Origin: Epiperipatus broadwayi
Lineage: Eukaryota; Onychophora; Udeonychophora; Euonychophora; Peripatidae
Assembly: GCA_028023455.1 (NCBI GenBank)
Contig: JAQFVV010000322.1
Location: forward strand, 622,001 to 686,000
Length of the DNA stretch: 64,000 nt
Direction of reading: 5' to 3'
Shown: piece by piece, positions 36,222 to 47,372 of the stretch
How the letters are laid out: each line of letters begins with the position of its first letter
Position numbering within the stretch: the first letter of the stretch is position 1
The notes under the pieces: generated by a model
The model's input: only the letters and a program-made list of their open reading frames with translations
What the model was told of the DNA's origin: nothing
The model's database searches: none
Position numbers and translations under genes: made by a program

Positions 36222-38904
36222 AAAACAAGGAGTAAAAAGTGTGTAGATTGAAGGATTGTATATTGTAAATATTTAAATTTCCAATTAGTTTATTGCATTA
36301 GCATTTTAGTTAGCATTATTGTTGTAGTTTCATTATTTGATGCACAATATTTATCATATATTTGTTCATTCCATAAATTTCTTTAAGTATTTGAAGAAAG
36401 AAAAAAAAGCAATTATTATTATTATTAATTTGTAAAAAAAAAAAAAAAAATTGTTCAAGTGATTTAAGTGGTTTTGTATAATTTCTTAGTGTTGTACTGT
36501 TGAGAGTAGGTTCTTGTAATATATCTACAATGATACAATTTTCCTTAGTTCATTAACATTTAATGATAATAACTGTTGATGCAAATGAAATTTATTTATA
36601 AAAAATTATCTTTGTTACTTTTTTTTCATAGCTGCCATCTTCTCTAAACTAAAAGTTATATCTTATTTTTTTTGTTTGTTTTTAAGTTAATGTAATCAGT
36701 AATTTGGAAATAAAATGCAATTTTTAACATGTTTTAAAAACGAATAAGATGAAAATAAGTCAGTCATTTTGTTATTTGATTACATTTTTCTATAGTGATT
36801 TATTATTTGTATTCTGTATATATATTTTTCAATTCTTGTATGAATAAGAAAGGTTACTGTGTGGAGGAATTATTTTCAATAATAGTACTGCCACCAAACT
36901 TTTAAAATCTGTACTAATAGTTTAGTAATTATTTTGAGTAAAATGGCAGATTGTTGCTTTGTTAAATTAAATTTATGCAATATGCTGTAAATTATAGTTT
37001 GTTTAAAGAATATCAGTAGCAAAATTTTTTTAAATATATTTTATTAGATTTTGAAACTTGTTTGTAGGTTTATTAAGTTTCTTTTTGAATTTCCAAAATG
37101 AAACTTTAAAATTAATATGAAACAGTTACTGCCTTATCAATAAAAGAAAAAAAAATCTTGATGCATACACCTGTATATGCTTATATATAATTATTATTAA
37201 ATTTCTTTTTCATTCACACACTTAATTTTTGTTTTTCTATTTTAGAGTAAATGGACATAAATATTAAGCAGAAAAATGCATTAAATAATATGAAAACAAT
37301 TTTGATTAACAAAGTTTTACTAATTAGTATGTTTTGTGAATTGTTGCCATAAATTAATTTAACACAAAATTCATTCAGCATAGTTCTTAATAACATCTTT
37401 GACTCCCAGTTTGTATTTAGATAGAGTATCTTAAGAAAACAATCTAAAATAAACATTTTATCTAATTTTATTTGTATCCAAGCTCAAAATAAAAGTATTT
37501 TCATTAAATATTAAAAAAAAAACTACATGAATTAATTTATAGACTAGGATCTGGAAAATTCTTTATATATAGTTGAATACAAGCTATCACCATAATCTTT
37601 TTTATATTTCCAGATTCATTGCATTTAGTATATAGGATAGCTAGTCTACACATTATAATTTTTTTAGATATTTTAAAATAATAATAATAATTCTCTGAAA
37701 AATGTGACTAATAAGTGAGATGAATCCTATTTTAATAAGAACAACTTTAAAACACTTTTAAATAAGTAATTTTATTTTAACACAGATAATTCTCAAATGA
37801 TCAAAAGTGATTTAAAAGAAAGTTGAGCACTCACTAGTAAAAATTAATTGGAAGAGCTTTCATATTGCCAAGTGGACAAAATTAAATAGCAAATAAATTT
37901 TATGTAAAAATCACCTTTGAATAAAAACTGAATTAATCTAAATGCCAGTAAGATCACTCAAAAGCATAACCTTGAAATAGTCAAGATAAACTACTAACTG
38001 AATGATATTTATTTATAAAAAAATAAACTTTTATTTATTTAACGATTAATAAACAAATTACTTATTCTAACATGCATAATTTCAAAATAATCAACTTAAA
38101 CAGTAATTAAGGTTGTTTGAAAGTACATTTTTAAATTATAGAATTTTATTATTATTTTCTGGGATTGGTCTTTTTTTTTTAATCATGGCTACACAATGAA
38201 TTTATTTATTTATTCATTTATTTAATTATAAACAATTAAATCTTTTCAATGTTACATCTTATCTATTTTACTTATAAAAAATATTTCTTACTATTTTTCA
38301 TTGCTCAATTTTTCTTTTTGTAGATTAATATTTAAATTTCTGGTATGATTTTTGTTATTATTTTACATGTTTATTATTTATAATTAACATTATTCGCTTA
38401 TATGTTCAAAGTTAATACTTCTTGAAGATAATTCTAAATTTATGAAAAGTTGTAATAGAAAAAGAAATATCAAATTTGAGTAATCTTATATTGTTAACAT
38501 GTTAAAAATGATGTTAATAATATATATAAATTATTGAATATGATTTAAATATTATTTAGTCACTTTCATAAGATATAGTTATTTTGTAATTGTTTATAAA
38601 GATTGTTCATATGGAGTACAAGATCTTTGCATTGATTTTTTTGCTCAATTTCTATGGCAACAAAATAATCAAAATACTATCCATTGAATTTTTTCAAAGA
38701 ATTTTCCTTTTTTATATGTAATAATATTGATAATAAAACAGTATTTAAAAAATAGTGAAGATTTCAAAAACTAGTTGAATGAAAAGTAATATTTTACCTT
38801 ACTTATTATATTTGATTAACACAGTGTTTTCACAATATAATTTGAGCTTTTTCTGTTCATGAATAGTGATATTTTTTTTTTATGATTGCACTTTTTTGTC
38901 ATAG
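36222..38904 (+). other. 3' untranslated region, then unrecognised AT-rich sequence
   Basis: AT-rich sequence after the stop codon contains a poly-A run of 17 near 36435 and a candidate poly(A) signal AATAAA at 36709-36714 (another at about 37138). Beyond that no gene or element is recognised; weak inverted words ('gactaggatctgg' near 37552) are not convincing. Confidence 0.45.
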
Positions 38905-39290
38905 TTTATTTAATCACTAAACATTACATGATCACCATTCTTTATGCTTACACAAGCTGTTTACATAGAGGCAAAACTCCATACAATAGCACCACTCAGT
39001 GCAAGCCAGATTAATCAATAGATGTAGGAAGGTCTGTGCATATAAATGAGCTTGAATTGAAAACATTATCGTGGGGCTGCTGGAGAATTGCATTCGATCC
39101 TAAGATCTAGGTGCAGTGTTCTCAGATCCAAGGCTCTTCACTGATGAAAGCCACAAGCTAGAAACTAATTTGGGGATATTATATGAGTAAGCACTAAATA
39201 GGGATTTTATGCACAAACTTTCCTGCATCCATTGATTACTATGGTTTGCACTGAGTGGTGCTACTGTATGGAAAGTTTTGCCTCATGGTT
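38905..39290. mobile_element. Compact foldback element copy
   Basis: The left arm (about 38965-39045: 'ggcaaaactccatacaatag', 'cactcagtgcaagcc') is inverted in the right arm (about 39198-39285: 'ttgcactgagtggtgctac', 'ggaaagttttgcc'). The internal 'taagatctaggtgcagtg' matches the 15.4-kb array. It is shorter than the other copies and keeps both ends. Confidence 0.7.
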
Positions 39291-41217
39291 TATTTACCTT
39301 GTTTCTGATTTTCAAAACTGTATTTTATTTTTTAATTTATGAATTTATTTGTTTTCAAAAATAAATATAAAAAAGAAAGAAGAAAAACGATTGTTGTGAA
39401 GAATAACAATAAATAAAGGTTATATTTAAAAATCACATAGCAATATATTGGTGTAGTTTGAATCATTTATTAAAAGTTATGCAAATTATTTTTAACAGTA
39501 TTTTATATAGTGATTTAATTTTCAAGTTAGTGAAAGACACTTTAAAGACATTTTATTTCTTTTGTTTGATATAAACATTTATTTTATTTTTTTGATTTTT
39601 AAATAAAATTATTTAACCAATAGAAATATGTTTTTGTTTTTTTTTTGTTTTGTTTTATCCACCCACCCCTCCTTCATTAAAAAGAAAATGAGTGCCCTGG
39701 ATAACTTTTTATAAAAGTGACCAAAACATTTAATTCCTTTTTGATGATTAATAATTTCAATTTTTATTCTGTATTGTTATTTATCACATAAATATTCTTA
39801 GACATAGAATATACCAACTTAAAGTCATATCTTTAATAATATTTAAGTAGATTACATTGAATTGGGCTAATGTATGTTATAAGCAGCAATAGTTAACATC
39901 TTGATATTCTTAATATTTACCTATATAATTATCAAATAGAACATCATAAACTGTACATATGATAATGTATGAATAGTAAAATTTAATATATAGGTTTTTT
40001 TTTAGTTTCAGTTATCTTCTAGCTCTATTAGTTTTTTTGCTTTAATGAAAAATATTTTATTTTATTTGTGTTTTATTTTCTACTTTTGGAATCACATGTA
40101 GTTTAAACAAATATAGTTCACCTAAAAATTTTCATGAGAATTCTATAGCTCAGTTGTTATTAGATAATGGGATTAAGATTTATTTTATTATTTCATTTTT
40201 TTTTATTTCAGGGAAATATATTGTAAAACAGTTTCATATATACATATATTTAAAAAGTATCAACAATATAATAGAAGTGTATTAACAATAAAATGAAGAT
40301 AAAAGGAACTACTAATGGAATTATTTTAAAATAAAAAATTATTATATTAACATTAATTTTGATTAATAAAAATGTGATATTAGAATTAATTATGGTTGTA
40401 TTTAAACATTTTTACAAGTAAAATCTATACTTCATAAATAGATGACATTTTTACTTCACACATGGACCTAAATTATTGTATCTGATAAATAAATATTGTT
40501 ATGCATGATTTATTTTTACGAATTTTGATTGCTACATTATGAATTTTTTTCAGTAAAATAGTTATCAAATGTTATTTGCTTTCAATACCATTTTCTGTTT
40601 TTTTATTATTGTTCATTTCTATTTCAAATAATCACAAATCTTTTTTTTCCTTATTATCACATGATTCCTCTGACTTATATTTTAACTATGTTAAACAGTA
40701 TATAAATTGTAGAATAGGAAACTATACATATAGCTTTTATTAAAAGACCAGTCAGTGAAAAAACAGTTGTCAAAGTTTAGTTATTTTATTATCTAATGTC
40801 CATTGACTAACTCTCTTTGTATAATTTGATTCTAGGATGGAGGTTAAAAAATGTCACAAATACCTGTGTAGAATAGAATTACTAATAAAATATAAACTAT
40901 AATCATTATTAATTCATTTATCTCTGCTTTTTTACTTTGCATTTCTTCTACTAATAGTTTTTCCTATTTATTTTATTGTTGGTATGTAATAATTTCTATG
41001 CTATTTATTTTTTTAAATTTGAAATATAGCTATTTTTATAACTATAGCAAAAACTTATACTTTTTTATAGTTCATCCACATTTTCAACTTTAGATGTGTT
41101 TTAAACAAAACAATGCACATGTTATATTAATAAATCAAATGCTCTAGATTAACAATTTCATAAATAATCAACCAACTTTTTTTTAAATATCCAGTCACTC
41201 TATTTATTATCAAGACA
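39291..41217. other. AT-rich tract, nothing recognised
   Basis: Homopolymer-rich sequence without splice-flanked exons, terminal repeats or Pol III boxes that I could support. Confidence 0.4.
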
Positions 41218-41620
41218 AATTATATTTAGATGAAAAAATGAATCCACCTTTCATCTGCATCTAGTCTCTTAAATTATCTGTAAATACTGTAAGTTGATTA
41301 TAACATCATAGCTGATTTGAAAATTGCTTGATTACTTATTGTTTGATTTACAATCTATTTAAAAGTTTACATGCAGATGAAAAGTGAGTTGTTTCTTAAA
41401 TAATTTGTTTATATAATTTCTAGCCTAGTAATAGCTTATTTATTATATAGTATGTTAGATTAAAATGGTTTGTTTAGAAGATTATTAAATTGATTAAAAA
41501 TGTGTTTCACCAACATTTTATAGATGATTTTAGATTTATTTTACTAGTTATCAGTCTAATTTAGTCTATTTAAGAACTTAGATGCAGATGAAAAATGGAT
41601 TCATTTTTATATCTGAACAA
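41218..41620. mobile_element. Small foldback element with a third internal arm copy
   Basis: 'atgaatccacctttcatctg' (41239-41258) with 'catctagtctcttaaat' is inverted at about 41566-41612 ('ttaagaacttagatgcagat', 'aaaaatggattcat'). A partial third copy ('tttacatgcagatgaaaagt') lies at about 41366-41385. No coding frame. Confidence 0.5.
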
Positions 41621-42079
41621 TTATTAGCCTTAACACTAAATGGTGAGACTTGATAATATTTTTAAAAAATGTAAATTTGTGAGTAATTTGTTTAAAGCAA
41701 AACATTCAGTAAATAATCTTAAGATTATGATCAATTTTGTTTCAATTAAGAAAAATTTTATTTACATTTATTTATAGTTAGATTAATTTTATTTTTAAAA
41801 AATGCAAGTGCTTTGCCTTTTATTCAAAAGCATCAATTTTCTTCAAAGAAAATAAAAGGCTATTTTTTTCTATTTATGTTCAGTGCTTTGATCTTGAGGA
41901 ACTTATTATATAGTAAAACCAGAAATAGAATTTTTGTCTAAGAGCTTTTTTTATTTATTTTGATAGATTTTAAAAATCTTTCAGCTATATAAATCTGTAA
42001 ATATACTTTTTACACATTTAAATCATCAAAATCAACTTATATCTTAATGGTTAAATTTATGATGCACTTTTAAATATTC

Positions 42080-42084
42080 AGTTA
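42080..42084. repeat. Left target-site duplication of the LTR retrotransposon
   Basis: AGTTA directly precedes the left LTR and is repeated as AGTTA at 47368-47372 directly after the right LTR. Confidence 0.85.
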
Positions 42085-42840
42085 TGTTATGTCTTGAAAT
42101 TAGCTTTATCTCGACAGATATGAACGGCAATTTTCTCAAGAATTACTCTACTTCATTTTCAATACCAATAATCCAATGGTTTCCATTTATGAGGAAGTTT
42201 AATGGACATAAACAATTATTTCAGCAATACATATACATATAACTGTAAACAGAATATTAATACTTTGCTTATCTATAATACATATAACTGTAAACAGGTT
42301 ATTAATATTTTGCTTATATATAATACAGTCAGTTAGTCTCTTGCTTACTCGCAATGTTCATGAGTATCTCCAAAAGTTAATTTTCTCACTCCGGCTACTT
42401 CTCCTGCAGTCTTCTCACCTTGTACAAGAATTATTTTTAAAATCCTGGGTCTGGGCTAGAAAAAGAAGCTTCCCCTTCCAGTATAACGATTTTCTGGGCT
42501 AGACAACAAAAAACTGCCAAACCCCCTAGATTAAAATAAAATTCTTTTTTTTTCCTTTGTTTTCTGGAGTAATTTCTTATTCATTTTCTATCCCCGGTGG
42601 GTATGTTTTCTTGATCTTATCTCAGGTTTTATTTAATTATTTCTTTTTGGAATTTGATTGTTGATTAATTATTGACAATCAGATTAATTATGGGCAATCA
42701 AATTCCTGCGTAATCAGATTTTCTTTAGTTTTATTCCTTTACTGTTTTAGTAATTATTTTTGTTCTTAAATTATTTTTAGCCGGTCGTTTAGAGAGACAC
42801 ATTTAATTAGTGATTTTATTGGTGATTAGTAACTATTCCA
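42085..42840 (-). repeat. 3' LTR of the Ty3/Gypsy element
   Basis: It begins TGTTATGTCTTG and ends AACTATTCCA, giving TG..CA ends. It aligns over its length with 46635-47367, with many substitutions and indels. An internal duplication of about 50 bp ('acatataactgtaaacag' near 42233 and 42280) is present in this LTR. Adjacent inside is a purine-rich polypurine tract on the minus strand (42841-42852). Confidence 0.85.
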
Positions 42841-42852
42841 ATCCTCCCCTTA
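42841..42852 (-). promoter_or_regulatory. Polypurine tract
   Basis: The minus strand reads TAAGGGGAGGAT immediately before the 3' LTR start, the position where plus-strand DNA priming occurs in LTR retroelements. Confidence 0.7.
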
Positions 42853-42909
42853 CTCCAGAAATTATTTGTTTTACGCATAGTCTTGTAATCTTTTTGGTTT
42901 GCTTTTACT

Positions 42910-44110
42910 CTACTTGAGTCTAGGCAATTTTTGCCTCTCCCTGGGTTGTTCTATTTTTGTTTCCATTTCGCTATGATCTTGCGGTTGTACTTTTTTCTGT
43001 TTTTCAGCATCTGGACCTGTTTGTTCATTCTCTCTGCCTTGGGTTTGGTTTTCTGGTTCTTCCATATGTGGCATTATTGTAGTTGGGAATAGCATCTCTT
43101 CTACTATTCAACGACGAACATGGTTTATGTGTCTTTTGTATCGTTTACCCTTTCCATTTTCACTGGTTAATATTTGTCTGGATTTCTTTTTCATAATTGT
43201 ACCTTCAATCCACTTCTTTTGCAATGTGTCGCATAACCATATTTTTTTACCAATTTGAAATGTTCACTTGTATGATGGAGATGTTCGTGTTTTGGTCATA
43301 ACATGTCTAATTTGATGTGCATCAACAACTCTGCTGGCGATTTGTTTGTTGTTGTAGATGGCATTGTGTGTTGATACAGCATTGCTTTGTGTAATATTTC
43401 TTGATTGCAGTTGTTCAGAGATTGCCGTTTGACTCTGGGTGATATGGGGGTGCACACGTGTCTGATTCCATTGTTGTTCAGGTATTTCTCCATCTCTTGT
43501 GCTGTAAATCCCATGGCATTGTTGGTGACTATTACTTCCAGTAATCCATGACATGAAAATATCGCTTTTAGTAGTTTTATTGTTTCTTGTGTACTCGTAT
43601 TTTTGATGATGTGGTATTCAGCCCATTTTGAATATGCATCAAACCAGCACTAACAATATCTTGTCATTAATAGGACCAGCATGGTCCATGTGGAGTCTCT
43701 GCCTTGGGCCAGGGTATATCTTTTGGTTTCATGTTGCTGTGTGTTTGACACACAGTATTTTTTAATATAATTTTCTATATTATTATTCCTGGCCATCAGA
43801 TGTAGCTGCGAGCTAAAGCTTTTACTCATACTTTTCTGATTGTCCCTCATGTAGCAAGTTTAGGACTATTCCTTCTGATGGTATGACTACTCTGTCTCCC
43901 ATTAGTATGCAACCTTCATTAAAAGACATCATTTCTATTGGTCCAAAAAGCTAGTGCCACGTTTTGTGGTTTCTTTGTTGGCCAGCCGTTCCTAATCCAG
44001 TTCTTTAGCAGCCCATATCCTTTATCTTCTCTCATCCATTTTCCCACTGTTTCACTGTTGAGGATTTTAGATTGCATAGAATCTATATAGTTGATCTCTA
44101 TTTCATGCAT
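42910..44110 (-). pseudogene. Integrase of the Ty3/Gypsy element, frameshifted
   Basis: Running right to left: an N-terminal linker (GKWMREDKGYGLLKNWIRNG), a segment equivalent to the pre-zinc-finger 'VIPxxxxxxVLxxLHEGH' region (VVIPSEGIVLNLLHEG, near 43860), the zinc-finger region with NNNIENYIKKYC, the catalytic core part with NNNGIRHVCTPISP (near 43450) and TNKSPAELLM (near 43330), and a polar C-terminal tail (42910-43095). The frame changes several times and core aspartates could not all be found. Integrase would insert the cDNA into host DNA; this copy is broken. Confidence 0.7.
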
Positions 44111-44149
44111 TCAGGGTTTCTAGACAATGCATTTGCGTGCTGAATTTCT

Positions 44150-44490
44150 CTTTTCTTCTTGTATACCAGTTGGTAGTCATATGCTGTGAGTATATTCCTC
44201 CATCATAGCATTCTCGGCTCAGATGATCAGGGCTAGCTTATTACTTGCTAGTATACCCAGTAATGGCTTATGATCTGTTGATTTGAAAGGATCTGCCCTA
44301 TATATATTGCTGGAATTTCTTTAATCCAAATATTACTGCCAGTGCTTCTTTGTCTGTTTGACTGTAGTTTTTTTTCAGCCTTGGAGAGGGTTCTAAATGC
44401 GTATGCAACTGCTCATTCTCCATTATTGCATGGATGGCAGAGGACCACCCCCACTCCCCATTCTGAGGCATCTGTGGTTAGAGTTACTTC
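44150..44490 (-). pseudogene. RNase H domain of the Ty3/Gypsy element
   Basis: On the minus strand TTDASEWGVGVVLCH (near 44445-44490) matches the conserved TDAS start of retroelement RNase H, followed by AVAYAFRTLSKAEKK. The remainder to about 44150 is interrupted by stops. It normally degrades the RNA strand of the replication hybrid. Confidence 0.65.
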
Positions 44491-45300
44491 TTGATTATTG
44501 TTGAAGTGGATTAACAATTTCTTTGATGCCAGTAGATTTTTTGTGTGGCCAAAAGTGTTGTCATGTATTTTTAACTACTGCCACTTTTGATTCTTTTTAA
44601 GTAACATGAACAGAGGTTTTGCTGCGTTAGCTTTATTCTGTAGAAATGGTTCAAAGTAATTAATGAGGCCTTAAAAGGCCTGCAAATCTTTGACATTCCT
44701 TGGTGTTTTTGTCTTTTGTACAGCATTTACTTTTTCAGGAGAAGGCAGTTTTCCTTTTCCGAGATTACATGTTCTAAAAATGCTAATTCTTTTTACTCCA
44801 ATGTTTAATTTTCTGCATACCCTAGTCAATTGAAGCAAGCTCTTCTCTGAGTCCTGTTATTAATATGTCATCAAAATATGGTGTGGTGCCCTCAAATCCC
44901 TGCAGTAGTGTGTCAATTTTCACCTGGAATATATTTGGGGCTGTTGGTATGTCAAATGGCAATCTATTGCACTTAAACAATCTGAAAGGTGTTGTGATCA
45001 TTAATATTTCGGCTGTTTTCTCTGACACTGGGATTTGGTGAAATGTTGAATTTAAATCCAGTTTTGTAAAATGTGATGCTTTTTGTAGGCTTGCTAATAC
45101 CTCTCACATTCGGTGCTGGATATGCCCCTTTATTTAGAAACTTATTTATGGTTATTGTAATCGCCACATATGCGTATGTTTCTGTTGGGTTTTGTAACTA
45201 TGACTATGGGTGTTGCCCAGTCTGCTATTTCTACAGGTGTCAAAATGCCTTTATTGGCCAATGAATGGATTTTCTCTTCTACTTTTGTTCTTTGAGCCTA
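44491..45300 (-). pseudogene. Reverse transcriptase of the Ty3/Gypsy element
   Basis: Conserved blocks appear in order on the minus strand: SLANKGILTPVEIADWATPI (near 45215-45275), NKFLNKGAYPAPNV (near 45110-45150), FRLFKCNRLPFDIPTAPNIFQ (near 44935-44995) and the catalytic YFDDILITG (DD at 44867-44872). The catalytic DD pair is kept, but the block between NKFLN and FRLF is frameshifted and later parts carry stops. In the usual motif a glycine follows PF where this copy has D. Confidence 0.8.
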
Positions 45301-45720
45301 TGGTACCTTCCGCAATTTACAAGTTGTGGGGTGTGCATTATCAACTAGCTCCACCTCTACAGGTTTTGTGTCTATCATGCCTAATTTATCGGTAATAGGT
45401 CTGGATATTTTTAATTTCTCTTCCAAGGGAGATTTTTTTATTACATTAACTTGAATTCCATTTGCTTGGAACCAGTCTTTGCCTATTATAGGGCTGAATC
45501 TCCCTTGTATTACGTATAATGGTAATGTATTTAGTTTATTATGGTATTTAACCAGAGTTTGTATTTTCCCCAATAGGTTTAATACATTTCCGCTTACATC
45601 ATGGGCTTTTACGCTGGTTTTTTCCAATATTAATCTAGGGTTCGTTGCTGATAGTGTTCTCCAATCTATGTCTGATATTATAGATATTCCGAGCCACTCT
45701 CTATTTTCATTTTAACTCAC
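45298..45720 (-). pseudogene. Retropepsin-like protease and linker
   Basis: The minus strand shows an active-site-like ESGS (near 45690-45705) where DSG/DTG is expected, then LYVIQGRFSPIIGKDWF (near 45460-45515), typical of the protease C-terminal part, followed by the linker into RT. The active-site aspartate appears replaced by glutamate and the frame shifts just after it. Confidence 0.6.
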
Positions 45721-45735
45721 AAATTTACAATTTTA

Positions 45736-46567
45736 TTATAAATTGTTGTCCCTCCATGCTTGTATTTCTAATAGTAAAATTATTATTCGGTTTACCTCCC
45801 CTATTCTTTTGACTCCACTCTTTGTCTTGATTTGCATCTTTGTCGGGTTTTTTACATACTCAGGCAATGTACATCTTATCTCCACATTTAAAACACTTCT
45901 CTCCACCTGTACTTTTTTTGCTCTGTGGTTAGTTTTTCTGCAGCAATAACATGCCATTTTATTTCCCTTTTCAAAATCTGGTTTGTGTGGGTTATTCCGA
46001 TTACTGTCAGTTTTATAAATCTGGGTATTTATCTCTTCAGTTATATTTTTAAAAGCTTAAGCTTGTTCAGTTATTAGTTCATAAGCCATTCCTTTCTGGA
46101 TTGCACTCTGATACTTTAAGTCTGTATCCTTTAATAATTGTTCTCTTAATCTGTCACTGTCCATACCCTATAATAATTGATCCAGGAGAATTTCGATATA
46201 GTCCATATCCGCAATCCCTAGCCAATTTTCTAAGGGCTAAATTTTAGTCTTTTATCGATTCCCCTTTAGACTGTTTCCTATTCCTTAGTTTTAACCAAGC
46301 TATGTGACGGGATGGCCAGGGACTAAAATTCTCTGTCAGTTTCTTGACTAACTCTTAGTATTTTATTTTGTCAGTGGAGTCAAAAAGCTTATTGACAATT
46401 TCTATAACCTTTTTTCCCAAGAAACACGAGTACTGCCACTTTCCTTTTGTTTTTTTTTGTATATCATTCAGGGTAAAAAAAAAATTTTTATCTTTTATAT
46501 ATAATGGCCATTCTGCAGCATTCTTCACATCAAATTTGCTTATGGCTGTTTGTCCAAAAGACGACAT
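45736..46567 (-). pseudogene. Gag with two zinc knuckles, frameshifted
   Basis: The N-terminal block (46355-46567) contains FDVKNAAEWPLYIKDKNFFF and GKWQYSCFLGKKVIEIVNKL, the pattern of invertebrate Ty3/Gypsy Gag. The C-terminal block has CYCCRKTNHRAKK (45911-45951) and, in the next frame, CFKCGDKMYIA, two CCHC-type knuckles. A frame change falls between them; in the first, the position of the last Cys reads Val, and in the second a Tyr sits at the His position. The middle contains stops. Confidence 0.75.
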
Positions 46568-46634
46568 TTCTGCTTTTACTATACTTTTAGTTGTTGAAAA
46601 GATCCTCGTCAGGTTCAGATCAACTGTGCCAGGT

Positions 46635-47367
46635 TGTTATATCGTGATATTAGCTTTATCTCGACAGATATGCATGGCTATTTTCTCAAAAATTACTTCG
46701 TTTTCACTACCAATAATCCAATGGTTTCAATTTACGAGGAAGTTTAATGGATATAAACAATTATTCCAGTAATATACATATAAAAACAGACTATTAATAC
46801 AATGCTTATCTATAATACATATAACTGTAAACAGATTATTAATATTTTGCTTATATATTATACAGTCAGATTCTTGCTTATTCACAATGTTTATGAGTAT
46901 CTCCAAAAGTTAATTTTCTCACTCTGGCTACTTCTGCAGTCTTCTCACTTTGGTGTACAAGAATTATTTTTTAAGATCCTGGGTCTGCAAAAAAAAAAAG
47001 AACCCCCCCCTCCCTCTGCTACTTCCAGTATAACTGATTTTCTATGCGAGACAACAAAAAACTGCCAAACCCCTAGATAAAAAGCTTTTTTTTTTGTTTG
47101 TTTTCTGGAGTAATTTCTTATTCATTTTCTATCCCTAGTGGGTATGTTTTCTTGATTTTATCTCTTGGGTTTTATTTAATTATTTCTTTTTGGAATTTGA
47201 TTGTTAATTGATTATTGACAGTTTAATTATGAGCAATCGAATTCCTGCGTAATCAGATTTTCTTTAATTTTATTCCTTTACTGATTTAGTAATTATTTTT
47301 GTTCTTAAATTATTTTTAGCCAGTCATTTAGAGACACACATTTAATTAGTGATTAGTAACTACTCCA
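46635..47367 (-). repeat. 5' LTR of the Ty3/Gypsy element
   Basis: It begins TGTTATATCGTG and ends AACTACTCCA, matching the 42085 copy. It contains a C-rich insertion near 47004-47013 and an A-run absent from the other LTR. Confidence 0.85.
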
Positions 47368-47372
47368 AGTTA
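47368..47372. repeat. Right target-site duplication of the LTR retrotransposon
   Basis: AGTTA, identical to 42080-42084. Confidence 0.85.

Larger units (their letters stand above)
42085..47367 (-). mobile_element. Structurally complete, mutated Ty3/Gypsy LTR retrotransposon
   Basis: The element is 5283 bp with LTRs of 756 and 733 bp, a 5-bp target duplication and the minus-strand order gag, protease, RT, RNase H, integrase. That gene order places it in Ty3/Gypsy (Metaviridae-type). The double zinc knuckle in gag resembles Mag-lineage elements, which is a tentative call. After the 5' LTR (the right one) the minus strand reads ACCTGGCACAG, so a TGG-type primer-binding site lies two bases in. 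All genes carry frameshifts or stops; the copy is not functional. Confidence 0.85.

Noticed and set aside
46368-46772. Plus-strand open frame of 134 codons, the longest in the window
   Set aside because: It lies antisense to the gag region of the LTR retrotransposon and runs into the 5' LTR; its peptide is an antisense shadow rich in Phe and Ser with no domain.
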